Shown here piece after piece: positions 1 through 6,787 of a stretch of DNA of 7,972 nucleotides. The DNA lies in contig DNNY01000194.1 in the NCBI GenBank assembly GCA_003497765.1, positions 1-7,972 on the forward strand, in the 5' to 3' direction. The first letter of the stretch is position 1; each line of letters starts with the position of its first letter. The stretch comes from Oceanospirillaceae bacterium (lineage in GTDB: Bacteria > Pseudomonadota > Gammaproteobacteria > Pseudomonadales > Balneatricaceae). The notes beneath the pieces are model-generated. The model was not told where the DNA came from, made no database searches, and saw only the letters and a list, made by a program, of their open reading frames with translations. The position numbers and the translations under genes are program-made.

Positions 1-273
1 ACGAATGATCAGCTTGCCATCTTCCAGGAAGGAGTTTTTAACGCGGTCAGTGTAGCATTGTAACTCATTGTTACCACCGCCCCAGCAGTTTTGTTCCCAT
101 CCCCACTTCTCTTCGTCGACATCTTTGCCGTCAAATTCGTCGTGCCAATCTAGTTGCCAACCTTTGGCTTCGGCATAGCTAATTTCCGTAAAGTCCCCTT
201 CTGCTGCACTGGTAGCAGCAATACCAAGGGATAGGATGCCAATCGTAACCTTAGAAAAAGTTTTCATTATCAT
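1..273 (-). CDS. Exported GH16 endo-beta-glucanase (laminarinase-like), N-terminal part only
   Basis: This is the first 91 codons of a secreted glycoside hydrolase family 16 enzyme, expected to cut internal beta-1,3 (or beta-1,3/1,4) bonds of a glucan. Residues 1-24 form a Sec signal peptide: Lys-containing start, hydrophobic stretch VTIGILSLGIAA, and a likely cut after TSAA. There is no lipobox Cys. The mature N-terminus has the family landmarks WHDEFDG (43-49), Trp57 and GGGNNELQCYTDR (65-77), then the expected Asn-x(4)-DG-L-I strand (80-90). The catalytic ExDxxE motif would lie past the left edge and is not seen. The GGGNNE-Q-YT block is typical of the laminarinase/lichenase branch rather than agarases or carrageenases. 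I chose the ATG at 273-271, which overlaps the GH1 stop as TAATG and lies 10 bases after a GGAG (287-284). The in-frame ATG at 267-265 (two codons later) is the alternative. Confidence 0.88.
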   Translation of the reverse strand, partial: MIMKTFSKVTIGILSLGIAATSAAEGDFTEISYAEAKGWQLDWHDEFDGKDVDEEKWGWEQNCWGGGNNELQCYTDRVKNSFLEDGKLIIR

Positions 274-287
274 TATAAAATATCTCC
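271..287 (-). promoter_or_regulatory. TAATG stop-start junction with GGAG, GH1 to GH16
   Basis: The GH1 stop TAA (275-273) shares its last base with an in-frame GH16 ATG (273-271). A GGAG (287-284) lies 10 bases before this ATG but 16 bases before the second ATG at 267-265. Spacing therefore favours the overlapping start, and it implies re-initiation coupling. Confidence 0.65.
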
Positions 288-1625
288 ACCACTATTGATT
301 ACATCGCGATACCAATAAGCTGAGCTTTTTGGGGTACGCTTTTGTGTTTCAAAATCTACGTGTACTAAACCAAAGCGCTGTTGGTAACCAAAGGCCCATT
401 CAAAGTTATCCAGAATAGACCAATAGAAATAACCAGCAACATCAACACCATCATTAGCTGCTTGACGCAGGTTTAATAGATGACGTCGCACATAGTCAAT
501 ACGACCTGGGTCTTCAACCTGTCCGTTGGTGTGTACCCAGTCACAATTAGCCATGCCATTTTCCGTCACAACAATTGGCAAACCATAGCGTTCATAGAGG
601 AACTTAGGCCCCCAATATAAACACTCAGGTGTTACATTCCAGTCCATGGTAGTGCGGCCAACACCAATTAAATCATCAGCCACTGCTTCACCCTTGTCGT
701 TTAATTTAAGGGCTCCGCCGGAATATATATTTGCTGCATACATATCCAAAGGCTGATTGATAATTTCCATATCGCCAGTACGAATCTCTGGCAAAAATTG
801 TTCAAATAAAGCCAAACCATCTTCAGGGTATGAACCCAATATCATAGGGTCGGCATACCAAGTATTGCTAAAGCAATCCAAGCGCTTAATATCAAAGGTA
901 GCGGCACGCGCGGCTTCGATCAGACGTGGATCATCACTAGTTGGATAAGACACCAAGCCAACCGGGGCAGCACCAATATTTAACGTCTGCTTGGCATTAG
1001 CACGCATTGCCTGTACAGCTTTACCATGAGCTAACAGCGCATGGTGAGAAGCTTGCAATACTTTTTCAAAGGTCATTTTTAGACCCGGCGCATGTTCTGC
1101 TGAATGATGACCTAGACCTAAGAAGCATTGTGGTTCATTTAGGGTGAACCAGTTTTTGACACGGTCAGAAAACTTGTCAGTAATAAGCTCGGCATAATCA
1201 GCAAACCAATCAGCGCTATCACGGTTTAACCAGCCACCTTGGTCATACAACGCGGTAGGGAAGTCCCAGTGAAAAAGGGTAATCCATGGGTCAATACCTT
1301 TAGCCAATAGACCATCGACAATACGATCATAGTAGTCAAGACCTTGCTGATTTATCTTGCCTGTGCCTGCCGGAAAAATACGTGGCCAAGCAACAGACAA
1401 GCGATAGGCATGAATGCCCATATCAGACATGATATCAATATCTTCTTGGTAACGATTAAGATGGTCACATGCTGTCATACCATCACTGCCATCACTAACT
1501 AAACCAGGTTGACGGCAAAACATATCCCATACGCTATCGCCACGGCCCTGATCCTTAGCACCGCCTTCAATCTGGTAGGATGAGGCTGCTGTACCCCAAA
1601 CAAATCCATCTTTAAACTTTTGCAT
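273..1625 (-). CDS. GH1 family beta-glucosidase, cytoplasmic
   Basis: A complete 450-residue glycoside hydrolase family 1 enzyme, the usual length for bacterial beta-glucosidases. It retains the two catalytic glutamates: acid/base Glu164 in TLNEP and nucleophile Glu355 in VVTENG. Subsite -1 residues are also present: Gln18 in SYQIEG, His119-Trp120 in LFHWD, Asn163, Trp402 in YWSILDNFEW, Glu409 and Trp410. Glu409 and the following Trp suit a non-phosphorylated glucosyl/fucosyl/galactosyl substrate rather than a 6-phospho-sugar, which fits ABC rather than PTS import. There is no signal peptide, so it should act in the cytoplasm on imported cellobiose, laminaribiose or longer beta-gluco-oligosaccharides. 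The ATG at 1625 follows a strong GGAGG (1643-1639) at a long 13-base spacing. Its stop overlaps the start chosen for the GH16 gene. Family assignment is firm, linkage preference is inference. Confidence 0.96.
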   Translation of the reverse strand: MQKFKDGFVWGTAASSYQIEGGAKDQGRGDSVWDMFCRQPGLVSDGSDGMTACDHLNRYQEDIDIMSDMGIHAYRLSVAWPRIFPAGTGKINQQGLDYYDRIVDGLLAKGIDPWITLFHWDFPTALYDQGGWLNRDSADWFADYAELITDKFSDRVKNWFTLNEPQCFLGLGHHSAEHAPGLKMTFEKVLQASHHALLAHGKAVQAMRANAKQTLNIGAAPVGLVSYPTSDDPRLIEAARAATFDIKRLDCFSNTWYADPMILGSYPEDGLALFEQFLPEIRTGDMEIINQPLDMYAANIYSGGALKLNDKGEAVADDLIGVGRTTMDWNVTPECLYWGPKFLYERYGLPIVVTENGMANCDWVHTNGQVEDPGRIDYVRRHLLNLRQAANDGVDVAGYFYWSILDNFEWAFGYQQRFGLVHVDFETQKRTPKSSAYWYRDVINSGGDIL

Positions 1626-1701
1626 TGCGTTATTTACGCCTCCATATAGGTTCTTATAATATGAATAATGTATATTTTATTACCCTGCGGATGTTGCAAG
1701 G
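1626..1701 (-). other. AT-rich 76-bp gap between regulator and GH1 gene
   Basis: This is the second longest gap in the cluster. On the coding strand it starts with TTGCAA (1699-1694), continues as an AT-rich run containing TATACA and TATTAT, and ends with the GGAGG ribosome site (1643-1639). The TTGCAA to TATACA spacing is 19 bases, too long for a good sigma-70 promoter, so an internal promoter here is possible but weakly supported. No T-tracted hairpin is seen, so nothing argues against read-through from the regulator gene into the glycosidases. Confidence 0.35.
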
Positions 1702-2700
1702 TTAGATTTTTCTTACCGAATCTCTAATTACCAGAGAGGTTTTAAACTTCACACCGCCTGGTGGTTTTTTATTATAAATTTCCTGATAGGCCATATTGGC
1801 ACAGACCTTAGCCATATCGAATTGAGGGAAATGCATTGTCGTTAGACGAGGGCTGATATAATTCGACATCAGAATATCGTCAAAACCAATGATTGATATA
1901 TCTTCTGGAATACGACGATTATTGCGCGCCGCCCACTCATAAACACCAAATGCAATCTCATCGTTACCTGCAACAATAGCGGTATATTCCAAACCTGAAT
2001 CCAGCAATTGCTGCATCGCCTGCAAGCCACCATGTACCTCAAATTCAGTACGGATAATATGCTGATCGGTTATTGCTAAGCCCGCCTCTTGCATAGCCCG
2101 TTCATAGCCAGCGATGCGCTCATTGGCATCTTGCTTATACTCTTGGCCACCAAGGCATACTATCTGCGTATGGCCTTGATCAATTAAATAACGCGTTGCC
2201 CAATAGGCGCCATCATCGTTATCTAACCACATATTTCGTGACTCAAGGCCATCAATATGTTGATTTATCAGATAGATAGGTATCTTTTTGGATAATTGCT
2301 CCAGGTACTCACTATCTAAGCCCTCGGTCAATAAAATAAGGCCATCAACTTGCCGCGACAAAAGGAAATCAACGGCCTCTTTTTCTGATTTTTCTTCCCC
2401 AAAGCCACTAGCAATAATCACATGCTTATTGTATTTACGCAGTGTCGCTTCAACCCCAGACATTACTGGACCATAAAACGGGCCATCTAAGTGAGAAACC
2501 ACCATGCCTAGATTATTTGAACGTTTGGAGGATAAAGATTGCGCTGCCGTATTGGGCCGATAATCAAGCTCTTCCATGGCGGCTAACACTTTGATACGTG
2601 TTGCTTCTTTAACCGGAGCAGCATTATTAGTGACTCGCGACACAGTCGCAGGAGACACACCTGCTAGCTTGGAGACTTCAATAATACTGGTCTTACTCAT
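1702..2700 (-). CDS. LacI-family transcriptional regulator of the sugar locus
   Basis: A complete 332-residue LacI/GalR regulator. Residues about 5-25 are the helix-turn-helix (VSKLAGVSPATVSRVTN). The following linker ends in YRPNTAAQSL (47-56), where the hinge helix would place Leu56 in the operator minor groove. The hinge has AQ, as in E. coli LacI, where most relatives have AR. From about residue 62 comes the periplasmic-binding-protein-like sensor domain, with the typical WLDND (158-162), the ERIAGYERAM segment (Arg195) and IGFDD (271-275) that usually contact the sugar and the subunit interface. A good GGAAG ribosome site (2713-2709) lies 8 bases before the ATG. The gene follows the transporter ATPase by 36 bp and precedes GH1 by 76 bp, so it probably controls this operon, in response to a beta-glucoside. 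Effector and operator are not identifiable here. Confidence 0.95.
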   Translation of the reverse strand: MSKTSIIEVSKLAGVSPATVSRVTNNAAPVKEATRIKVLAAMEELDYRPNTAAQSLSSKRSNNLGMVVSHLDGPFYGPVMSGVEATLRKYNKHVIIASGFGEEKSEKEAVDFLLSRQVDGLILLTEGLDSEYLEQLSKKIPIYLINQHIDGLESRNMWLDNDDGAYWATRYLIDQGHTQIVCLGGQEYKQDANERIAGYERAMQEAGLAITDQHIIRTEFEVHGGLQAMQQLLDSGLEYTAIVAGNDEIAFGVYEWAARNNRRIPEDISIIGFDDILMSNYISPRLTTMHFPQFDMAKVCANMAYQEIYNKKPPGGVKFKTSLVIRDSVRKI

Positions 2701-2736
2701 GGTTAAAACTTCCGTTGATTTTTTATTTATTATTTA

Positions 2737-3759
2737 TCAAAGGGCAAAGCAACGTACAAAATGGTCCTCTGCCACTTGAGTTACGCTAGGCATCTCGGTA
2801 TGACACTGATCAGTAACTTTCGGACAACGGGCTGCAAAGGGACAGCCCTTTGAATCAGGCTTCCACAAAGGAATTCGGCTTTTCTTACCATCTACAGTGG
2901 CACTTCCGCGTTGACGCCCCACTTCGGGAACTGCACTAATAAGTAATTGCGTATAGGGGTGCTGCGGGTTTTGTGTCACCGAGTCACTATTACCCCACTC
3001 CACCATATGGCCAACATACATAACACCAGTGCGTTCGGCAAAATACCGCGCCGTGGCAATATCATGGGTGATATATAAGAAGCCAATCCCTTCTTCTTTC
3101 ATATCCGCCATTAGGTTTAGTATACCTAAACGAATTGACACATCGAGCATAGAAATCGGCTCATCAGCCAAGATAAACTTGGCGCCTGTAGCTAAGGCTC
3201 TAGCAATAGCCACACGTTGCCGCTGACCACCGGAAAGTTCGTGAGGGAACTTAGCCGCCGTTTGTTTGGCTGGGGACAATCCTACACGTTCCAAAATACC
3301 CAGCATATAATCTTCAATAGCATCACCTTTTAACTCAGGCATATGAATGCGAATCGGGCGATACATTTGATGACGGATAGTATGCACTGGATTTAACGAA
3401 CCGAAAGGATCCTGAAAAATCATTTGAATTTGCTTAGCCAGTTCAGTCTGGGTAATTTTTGAGGCCGAGGCATTGATGTCCCTACCATTCAGCTTTAACA
3501 CCCCATCTGTGGGTTTATATAAGCGACATAAAGTGCGGGCACAGGTACTTTTACCACTACCTGATTCGCCCACCAGAGCCATAGCTTCACCGGCTTTAAT
3601 GCTAAAGCTAACACCATTGAGGGCACGCATATATTGCCGGTTGAACAAGGCATTGTCCAAGGCAAAATCAATTACTAAATTTTCAACTTCAATGCTCTGT
3701 GAGCCTGTTTCATTAGTCACTACTTGTTCCACCATTGTAGCTTCAGTCAACTGATTCAT
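2737..3759 (-). CDS. Opp/Dpp-type ABC transporter ATPase, second subunit (DppF/OppF-like)
   Basis: A 340-residue cytoplasmic ATPase that would pair with the upstream ATPase to power oligosaccharide import. Motifs in order are: Walker A GESGSGKST (64-72), Q-loop Gln106 in MIFQDP, signature LSGGQ (175-179), Walker B FILADE (195-200), D-loop SMLD (203-206) and switch His232 in THD. All catalytic residues are intact. The C-terminal extension typical of oligopeptide-type ATPases carries four cysteines (306, 312, 319, 337). The first 20 or so residues precede the first conserved strand and look poorly conserved. An internal Met9 is a possible but less likely start, because the ATG at 3759 overlaps the previous stop as ATGA and has AGGAG (3771-3767) 7 bases upstream. 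Family is certain. Sugar rather than peptide as substrate is inferred from the neighbouring glycosidases. Confidence 0.95.
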   Translation of the reverse strand: MNQLTEATMVEQVVTNETGSQSIEVENLVIDFALDNALFNRQYMRALNGVSFSIKAGEAMALVGESGSGKSTCARTLCRLYKPTDGVLKLNGRDINASASKITQTELAKQIQMIFQDPFGSLNPVHTIRHQMYRPIRIHMPELKGDAIEDYMLGILERVGLSPAKQTAAKFPHELSGGQRQRVAIARALATGAKFILADEPISMLDVSIRLGILNLMADMKEEGIGFLYITHDIATARYFAERTGVMYVGHMVEWGNSDSVTQNPQHPYTQLLISAVPEVGRQRGSATVDGKKSRIPLWKPDSKGCPFAARCPKVTDQCHTEMPSVTQVAEDHFVRCFAL

Positions 3760-3771
3760 AGGGCATCTCCT
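3756..3771 (-). promoter_or_regulatory. ATGA overlap and Shine-Dalgarno site joining the two ATPase genes
   Basis: The stop of the first ATPase gene and the start of the second share ATGA (3759-3756). An AGGAG (3771-3767) inside the end of the first gene lies 7 bases before the ATG. This fixes the start of the second ATPase and suggests translational coupling. Confidence 0.85.
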
Positions 3772-4745
3772 TGACTGACCTTATGACAAGCGACTTGTCT
3801 CTCATCAGGCATTTGCAACACCTCAATATTAGGCATCACATCTATACATATTGTATCGCACTGGCTACAACGATCTTGAAAATAACAACCAGCTGGAACG
3901 TCCAATAGATTTAAAGGATTCCCGGGAATACCTTCTAAACGCTCTTTGGGACCATGAATAGTTGGGAATGAACGTAAGAGACCCTGAGTATAGGGATGCT
4001 GTGGGTTGGTAATTATACCTTCAGTTTCACCTAACTCAACCATTTTCCCCGCATACATAATGCCAATGCGATCAGTGATCTGGCCCATCAAACCTAAGTC
4101 GTGAGAAATAAATAAAATGGCAAAGCCTAACTGTTCTTTTAGATCATAGAGCTGGTCCATAATGTCACGCTCAACCACCACATCAAGAGCCGTCGTTGGC
4201 TCATCCATAATGATCAGTTTAGGACGCAATATAAGGGCAATAGCAATCACTACGCGCTGACGCATACCACCAGAAAGTTGGTGTGGATAGGATTTCATGC
4301 GAGAAGCATGAATACCAACCATATCCAACATAGCTATAGCACGCTTCTCAGCTTCAGTTACGGAAATAGTTTCATGTGCCAGCACCACATCAACCAGCTG
4401 ATCACCAATGGTAATAACTGGGTTTAATGAGTTCATTGCACTCTGAAAAACCATACTGGCTTTTGACCAACGGAATTGACGCAACTCTTCAGGCGACATG
4501 GTCAAGATATCCCGACCCTGGAAGTTAATTTTACCACCAGTAATTAATGCTGGAGCGTTATGCAAGTTGGCAATAGCAAAGGCTAAAGTACTTTTACCAC
4601 AACCCGATTCTCCGGCCAAACCAACAGTTTCACCAGGATAAATATCCAGATTAACTTTATTAACGGCACGGGCATTGCCATCATCAGTTATATAATCAAC
4701 ACATAAGTCTGAGATGGATAAAAGTGGTTCGCGAACACCTGTCAT
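3756..4745 (-). CDS. Opp/Dpp-type ABC transporter ATPase, first subunit (DppD/OppD-like)
   Basis: A 329-residue ATPase, full length for the family. Motifs are Walker A GESGCGKST (45-53), Q-loop Gln101 in MVFQSAMNSLNP, signature LSGGM (157-161), Walker B KLIIMDE (176-182) followed by PTTALD, and switch His215 in ISHDL. The signature ends in Met instead of Gln, as is common in OppD/DppD subunits, so I do not read it as a loss of function. The oligopeptide-type C-terminal extension has cysteines at 287, 293, 296, 300 and 320. The gene overlaps its neighbours by ATGA at both ends (4745-4742 and 3759-3756) and has a strong GGAGG (4758-4754) 8 bases before its ATG. This points to coupled translation and equal amounts of the two ATPases, consistent with a heterodimer. 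Confidence 0.95.
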   Translation of the reverse strand: MTGVREPLLSISDLCVDYITDDGNARAVNKVNLDIYPGETVGLAGESGCGKSTLAFAIANLHNAPALITGGKINFQGRDILTMSPEELRQFRWSKASMVFQSAMNSLNPVITIGDQLVDVVLAHETISVTEAEKRAIAMLDMVGIHASRMKSYPHQLSGGMRQRVVIAIALILRPKLIIMDEPTTALDVVVERDIMDQLYDLKEQLGFAILFISHDLGLMGQITDRIGIMYAGKMVELGETEGIITNPQHPYTQGLLRSFPTIHGPKERLEGIPGNPLNLLDVPAGCYFQDRCSQCDTICIDVMPNIEVLQMPDERQVACHKVSQGDAL

Positions 4746-4758
4746 GACTGCGCCCTCC
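4742..4758 (-). promoter_or_regulatory. ATGA overlap and Shine-Dalgarno site joining permease and first ATPase genes
   Basis: The permease stop and ATPase start share ATGA (4745-4742). A strong GGAGG (4758-4754) in the permease C-terminal codons lies 8 bases before the ATG, fixing this start and suggesting coupled translation. Confidence 0.85.
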
Positions 4759-5659
4759 GAGCTTCAACTTCGGTCTTCATACGTCGCCATGTTTTAATAT
4801 AGGAACCGGTTTTTAGTTTCGGGTTAGAAATCTGATCAACAGACATATTCAAGAGGGCCAAACCACCACCAAAGATGGCGATAGCAGTACCCGGCACAAC
4901 CATATCCCACCAAGCACCAACAATAAAGGCGGAATTCGACTGGGCCCAAAAAAGCATGGTTCCCCAGGTCACAATAGTTGGATCACCTAAACCCAAAAAC
5001 CCTAAACCAGCTTCAGCCATCAAGGCATAGATACAAGTACCCATAGCCATACCAACGACAATGCTGATCAAGTTAGGCAAAATTTCAACCAAAATAATGC
5101 GCCACTTAGATTCACCCATCACTTCAGCAGCTAAAATAAACTCTTTATTACGTACAGCTAAGGTTTGACTTCGAATTACCCTGGCGCCCCAGGCCCATGA
5201 AGAAAGACCAATGATTAGGGCAATAACTACGGGGCCTACCTGACCCAAAAACGCTGCCAGAATAATAAGCAAGGGTAGTTGTGGGAATACCAATATAATA
5301 TTGGTAAGGGACATTAAGAATTCATCAACTCGACCACCGAAATAGCCAGCACTAACGCCCACACATATCGCTATAGAAATGGTAATTAAGGCAGCGCCAA
5401 AGGCCACCATCAGAGAAACTTGTCCACCATGTAAAACTTGACTAAAAACATCTTTACCAGAGCGAGTAGACCCCAAAAGTAATTCGGCACTAGGTGGTTG
5501 ATGGCCACGGGCAACACGCTTTTTGGGATCATTTTCGGCAATTACAGAAGCGAAAGCACTCATAATAATGACTGTAGACACTATTAGAGTGCCTAAAATG
5601 GCTGCCGTATTACCACTATAAAAGCGGCGTAAAAATTTTATAACAGGATGACTTAACAT
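4742..5659 (-). CDS. ABC transporter permease, DppC/OppC-like
   Basis: A 305-residue inner-membrane subunit of the binding-protein-dependent permease family. Hydrophobic segments are visible at about 18-42, 80-105, 115-139, 142-158, 195-213 and 250-272, matching the six-helix DppC/OppC plan. The N-terminal cytoplasmic part and the periplasmic loop with LLGSTRSGKDVFSQVLHGG (61-79) are characteristic of the C-type subunit (compare LGTDxxGRDxxSRxxxG in relatives). The coupling EAA-type loop, which docks on the ATPases, spans about 173-196 (AAEVMGESKWRIILVEILPN, with the conserved Gly182). The start ATG at 5659 is the only one supported: two codons further up an in-frame TAA closes the frame. The ribosome site is weak, with only a GAG about 11 bases upstream. 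It would form the channel with the permease encoded just before it. Confidence 0.94.
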   Translation of the reverse strand: MLSHPVIKFLRRFYSGNTAAILGTLIVSTVIIMSAFASVIAENDPKKRVARGHQPPSAELLLGSTRSGKDVFSQVLHGGQVSLMVAFGAALITISIAICVGVSAGYFGGRVDEFLMSLTNIILVFPQLPLLIILAAFLGQVGPVVIALIIGLSSWAWGARVIRSQTLAVRNKEFILAAEVMGESKWRIILVEILPNLISIVVGMAMGTCIYALMAEAGLGFLGLGDPTIVTWGTMLFWAQSNSAFIVGAWWDMVVPGTAIAIFGGGLALLNMSVDQISNPKLKTGSYIKTWRRMKTEVEARRAQS

Positions 5660-5719
5660 ATGACTTATAACTCGGTTACTTTAAACATATTGTTAATAAA
5701 GTTAGGTTATTCAATGAGT

Positions 5720-6694
5720 CTACTTGCGTAGACGCGGATCTAACCATAAATTTAAAAGATCAGCGATAAAGTTTGCGACCAATACAAACACTACTATCAA
5801 CAAGAAGCAGGCTTGCATAGTTGGGTAATCACGTGCACCAAGGGCTTTAAATAGCAACAAACCAACCCCAGGATAGTTATATACAGTTTCAATAAATATG
5901 GCCCCAGCCATAATAAAGCCAATCTGCATCGATACGGCGGTAACAACGGGCAATAAAGCGTTACGTGCAGCATAGTGACTCATAATACGACCATTACTTA
6001 GACCTTTAGCCTTGGCCATGGTGATATAGTCTTCGCCTAACACATTGATCATGGCATTACGCATATTAAATATCCAAGCGCCAATGCCACCTAAAATCAT
6101 AGAACTTATTGGTAGTACAGCATGATAGAAAATACTGGATAAATATTCCCAGCTATAGCTAGGGTCAATGTCTGGGTTTGCACCATAAGAAAGTGGAAAC
6201 ACTTTCCATGTCAGTGCGAATATAAAGAAAATATATAAGGCCGTAACCGGTTGCGGCATAGCCCCAACAAAAGCCCAAAAACCGGGCATAAAGCGATCTA
6301 CAAAGCCAGCACGATGGTAGGAAGCATAAGTACCAATAAGCAATCCGATAAATACGGAAATAAAGGTAGACATACCTGCCAAACCAACTGTCCAAGGCAC
6401 TTTAACCGCCAACAGATCACTTACAGGAAGCGGGTACAACATTATTGAAGGCCCCAAATCCCAAGTAAAAATACTTTTTAGATAGATAAAATACTGTTCA
6501 TGTAAAGGTCCATCAACAAAACCTAGCATCTCTTTATAAGCCGCTAGGGTTTCCAAAGACATACGCCCTTGGGCACTAGCAAAGAGAGCATCTACCGGAT
6601 CACCCGGCATCATACGTGGCATAATAAAGTTAAAGGTGATGGCTACCATTATGGCCACAAAATAAAACGCAAAGCGTCTGAGAACAAAACTCAT
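5720..6694 (-). CDS. ABC transporter permease, DppB/OppB-like
   Basis: A 324-residue inner-membrane subunit with the B-type start (MSFVLRRFAFYFVAIMVAIT), a first helix at about 8-28, then the periplasmic PGDPVDAL motif (30-37) that is typical of DppB/OppB proteins. Further helices are seen at about 100-124, 137-162, 190-211, 249-272 and 294-318. The EAA-type loop is at about 221-250 (AKAKGLSNGRIM... with Gly231, ending in RNALLPV), followed by the family block IETVYNYPGVG (268-278). It ends in LDPRLRK, also usual for the family. It lies 93 bp after the binding-protein gene and 60 bp before the C-type permease. Its ribosome site is weak (GAGAA about 8 bases upstream). This, with the hairpin upstream, suggests lower expression than the binding protein. 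Confidence 0.94.
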   Translation of the reverse strand: MSFVLRRFAFYFVAIMVAITFNFIMPRMMPGDPVDALFASAQGRMSLETLAAYKEMLGFVDGPLHEQYFIYLKSIFTWDLGPSIMLYPLPVSDLLAVKVPWTVGLAGMSTFISVFIGLLIGTYASYHRAGFVDRFMPGFWAFVGAMPQPVTALYIFFIFALTWKVFPLSYGANPDIDPSYSWEYLSSIFYHAVLPISSMILGGIGAWIFNMRNAMINVLGEDYITMAKAKGLSNGRIMSHYAARNALLPVVTAVSMQIGFIMAGAIFIETVYNYPGVGLLLFKALGARDYPTMQACFLLIVVFVLVANFIADLLNLWLDPRLRK

Positions 6695-6748
6695 GGTGAT
6701 TTCTCGTTACAGAAAAGCTGATTAAGACCTGAAAGTTCTAGGTAAACA

Positions 6749-6778
6749 GTGGTCAACTGGGGTAACCCAGTTGACCAC
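6749..6778 (-). promoter_or_regulatory. Perfect intergenic hairpin after the binding-protein gene
   Basis: A perfect inverted repeat with 13-bp arms GTGGTCAACTGGG and CCCAGTTGACCAC around a 4-base loop (6762-6765, TTAC on the transcribed strand). It begins 9 bases after the binding-protein stop. The bases following the 3' arm on the transcript read TGTTTACC, without a T-tract, so a full intrinsic terminator is unlikely. In binding-protein-dependent transporter operons, a hairpin in this place often protects the upstream mRNA end and raises the amount of binding protein over permease. That role is inferred here from position. Confidence 0.7.
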
Positions 6779-6787
6779 CAGCCATTA

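Noticed and set aside
757..948. Open frame of 63 codons on the plus strand opposite the GH1 gene
   Set aside because: It lies wholly inside a well-supported GH1 coding sequence, has no ribosome site or recognisable protein features, and is best explained as a shadow frame. The same holds for plus-strand frames at 2288-2476, 2576-2779, 3029-3226, 3473-3754, 6251-6448 and 7055-7240.
1661..1699. Possible internal promoter before GH1 (TTGCAA and TATACA)
   Set aside because: The spacing is 19 bases and other AT-rich hexamers fit equally badly, so it is not called as a promoter.
4262..4276. Signature LSGGM instead of LSGGQ in the first ATPase as a sign of a dead site
   Set aside because: Met at this position is common in OppD/DppD subunits and Walker A, Walker B, Q-loop and switch His are all intact.
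5660..5719. Seven-codon frame (MFKVTEL) and a bulged inverted repeat between the two permease genes
   Set aside because: No ribosome site precedes the small frame, and the repeat (CTTTATTAAC against GTTTAAAG) pairs imperfectly in AT-rich DNA. Neither is stronger than chance.
6165..6395. Open frame of 76 codons on the minus strand inside the DppB-like permease, rich in Tyr, Trp and Cys
   Set aside because: It is out of frame within a clear permease gene. Its hydrophobic, aromatic look comes from reading the membrane-segment codons in a shifted frame.
2737..6694. True dipeptide/oligopeptide transporter
   Set aside because: Subunit family alone would allow it, but the flanking GH1, GH16 and LacI-type genes and the sugar-type C-terminus of the binding protein make sugar transport more likely. 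This is not proven.
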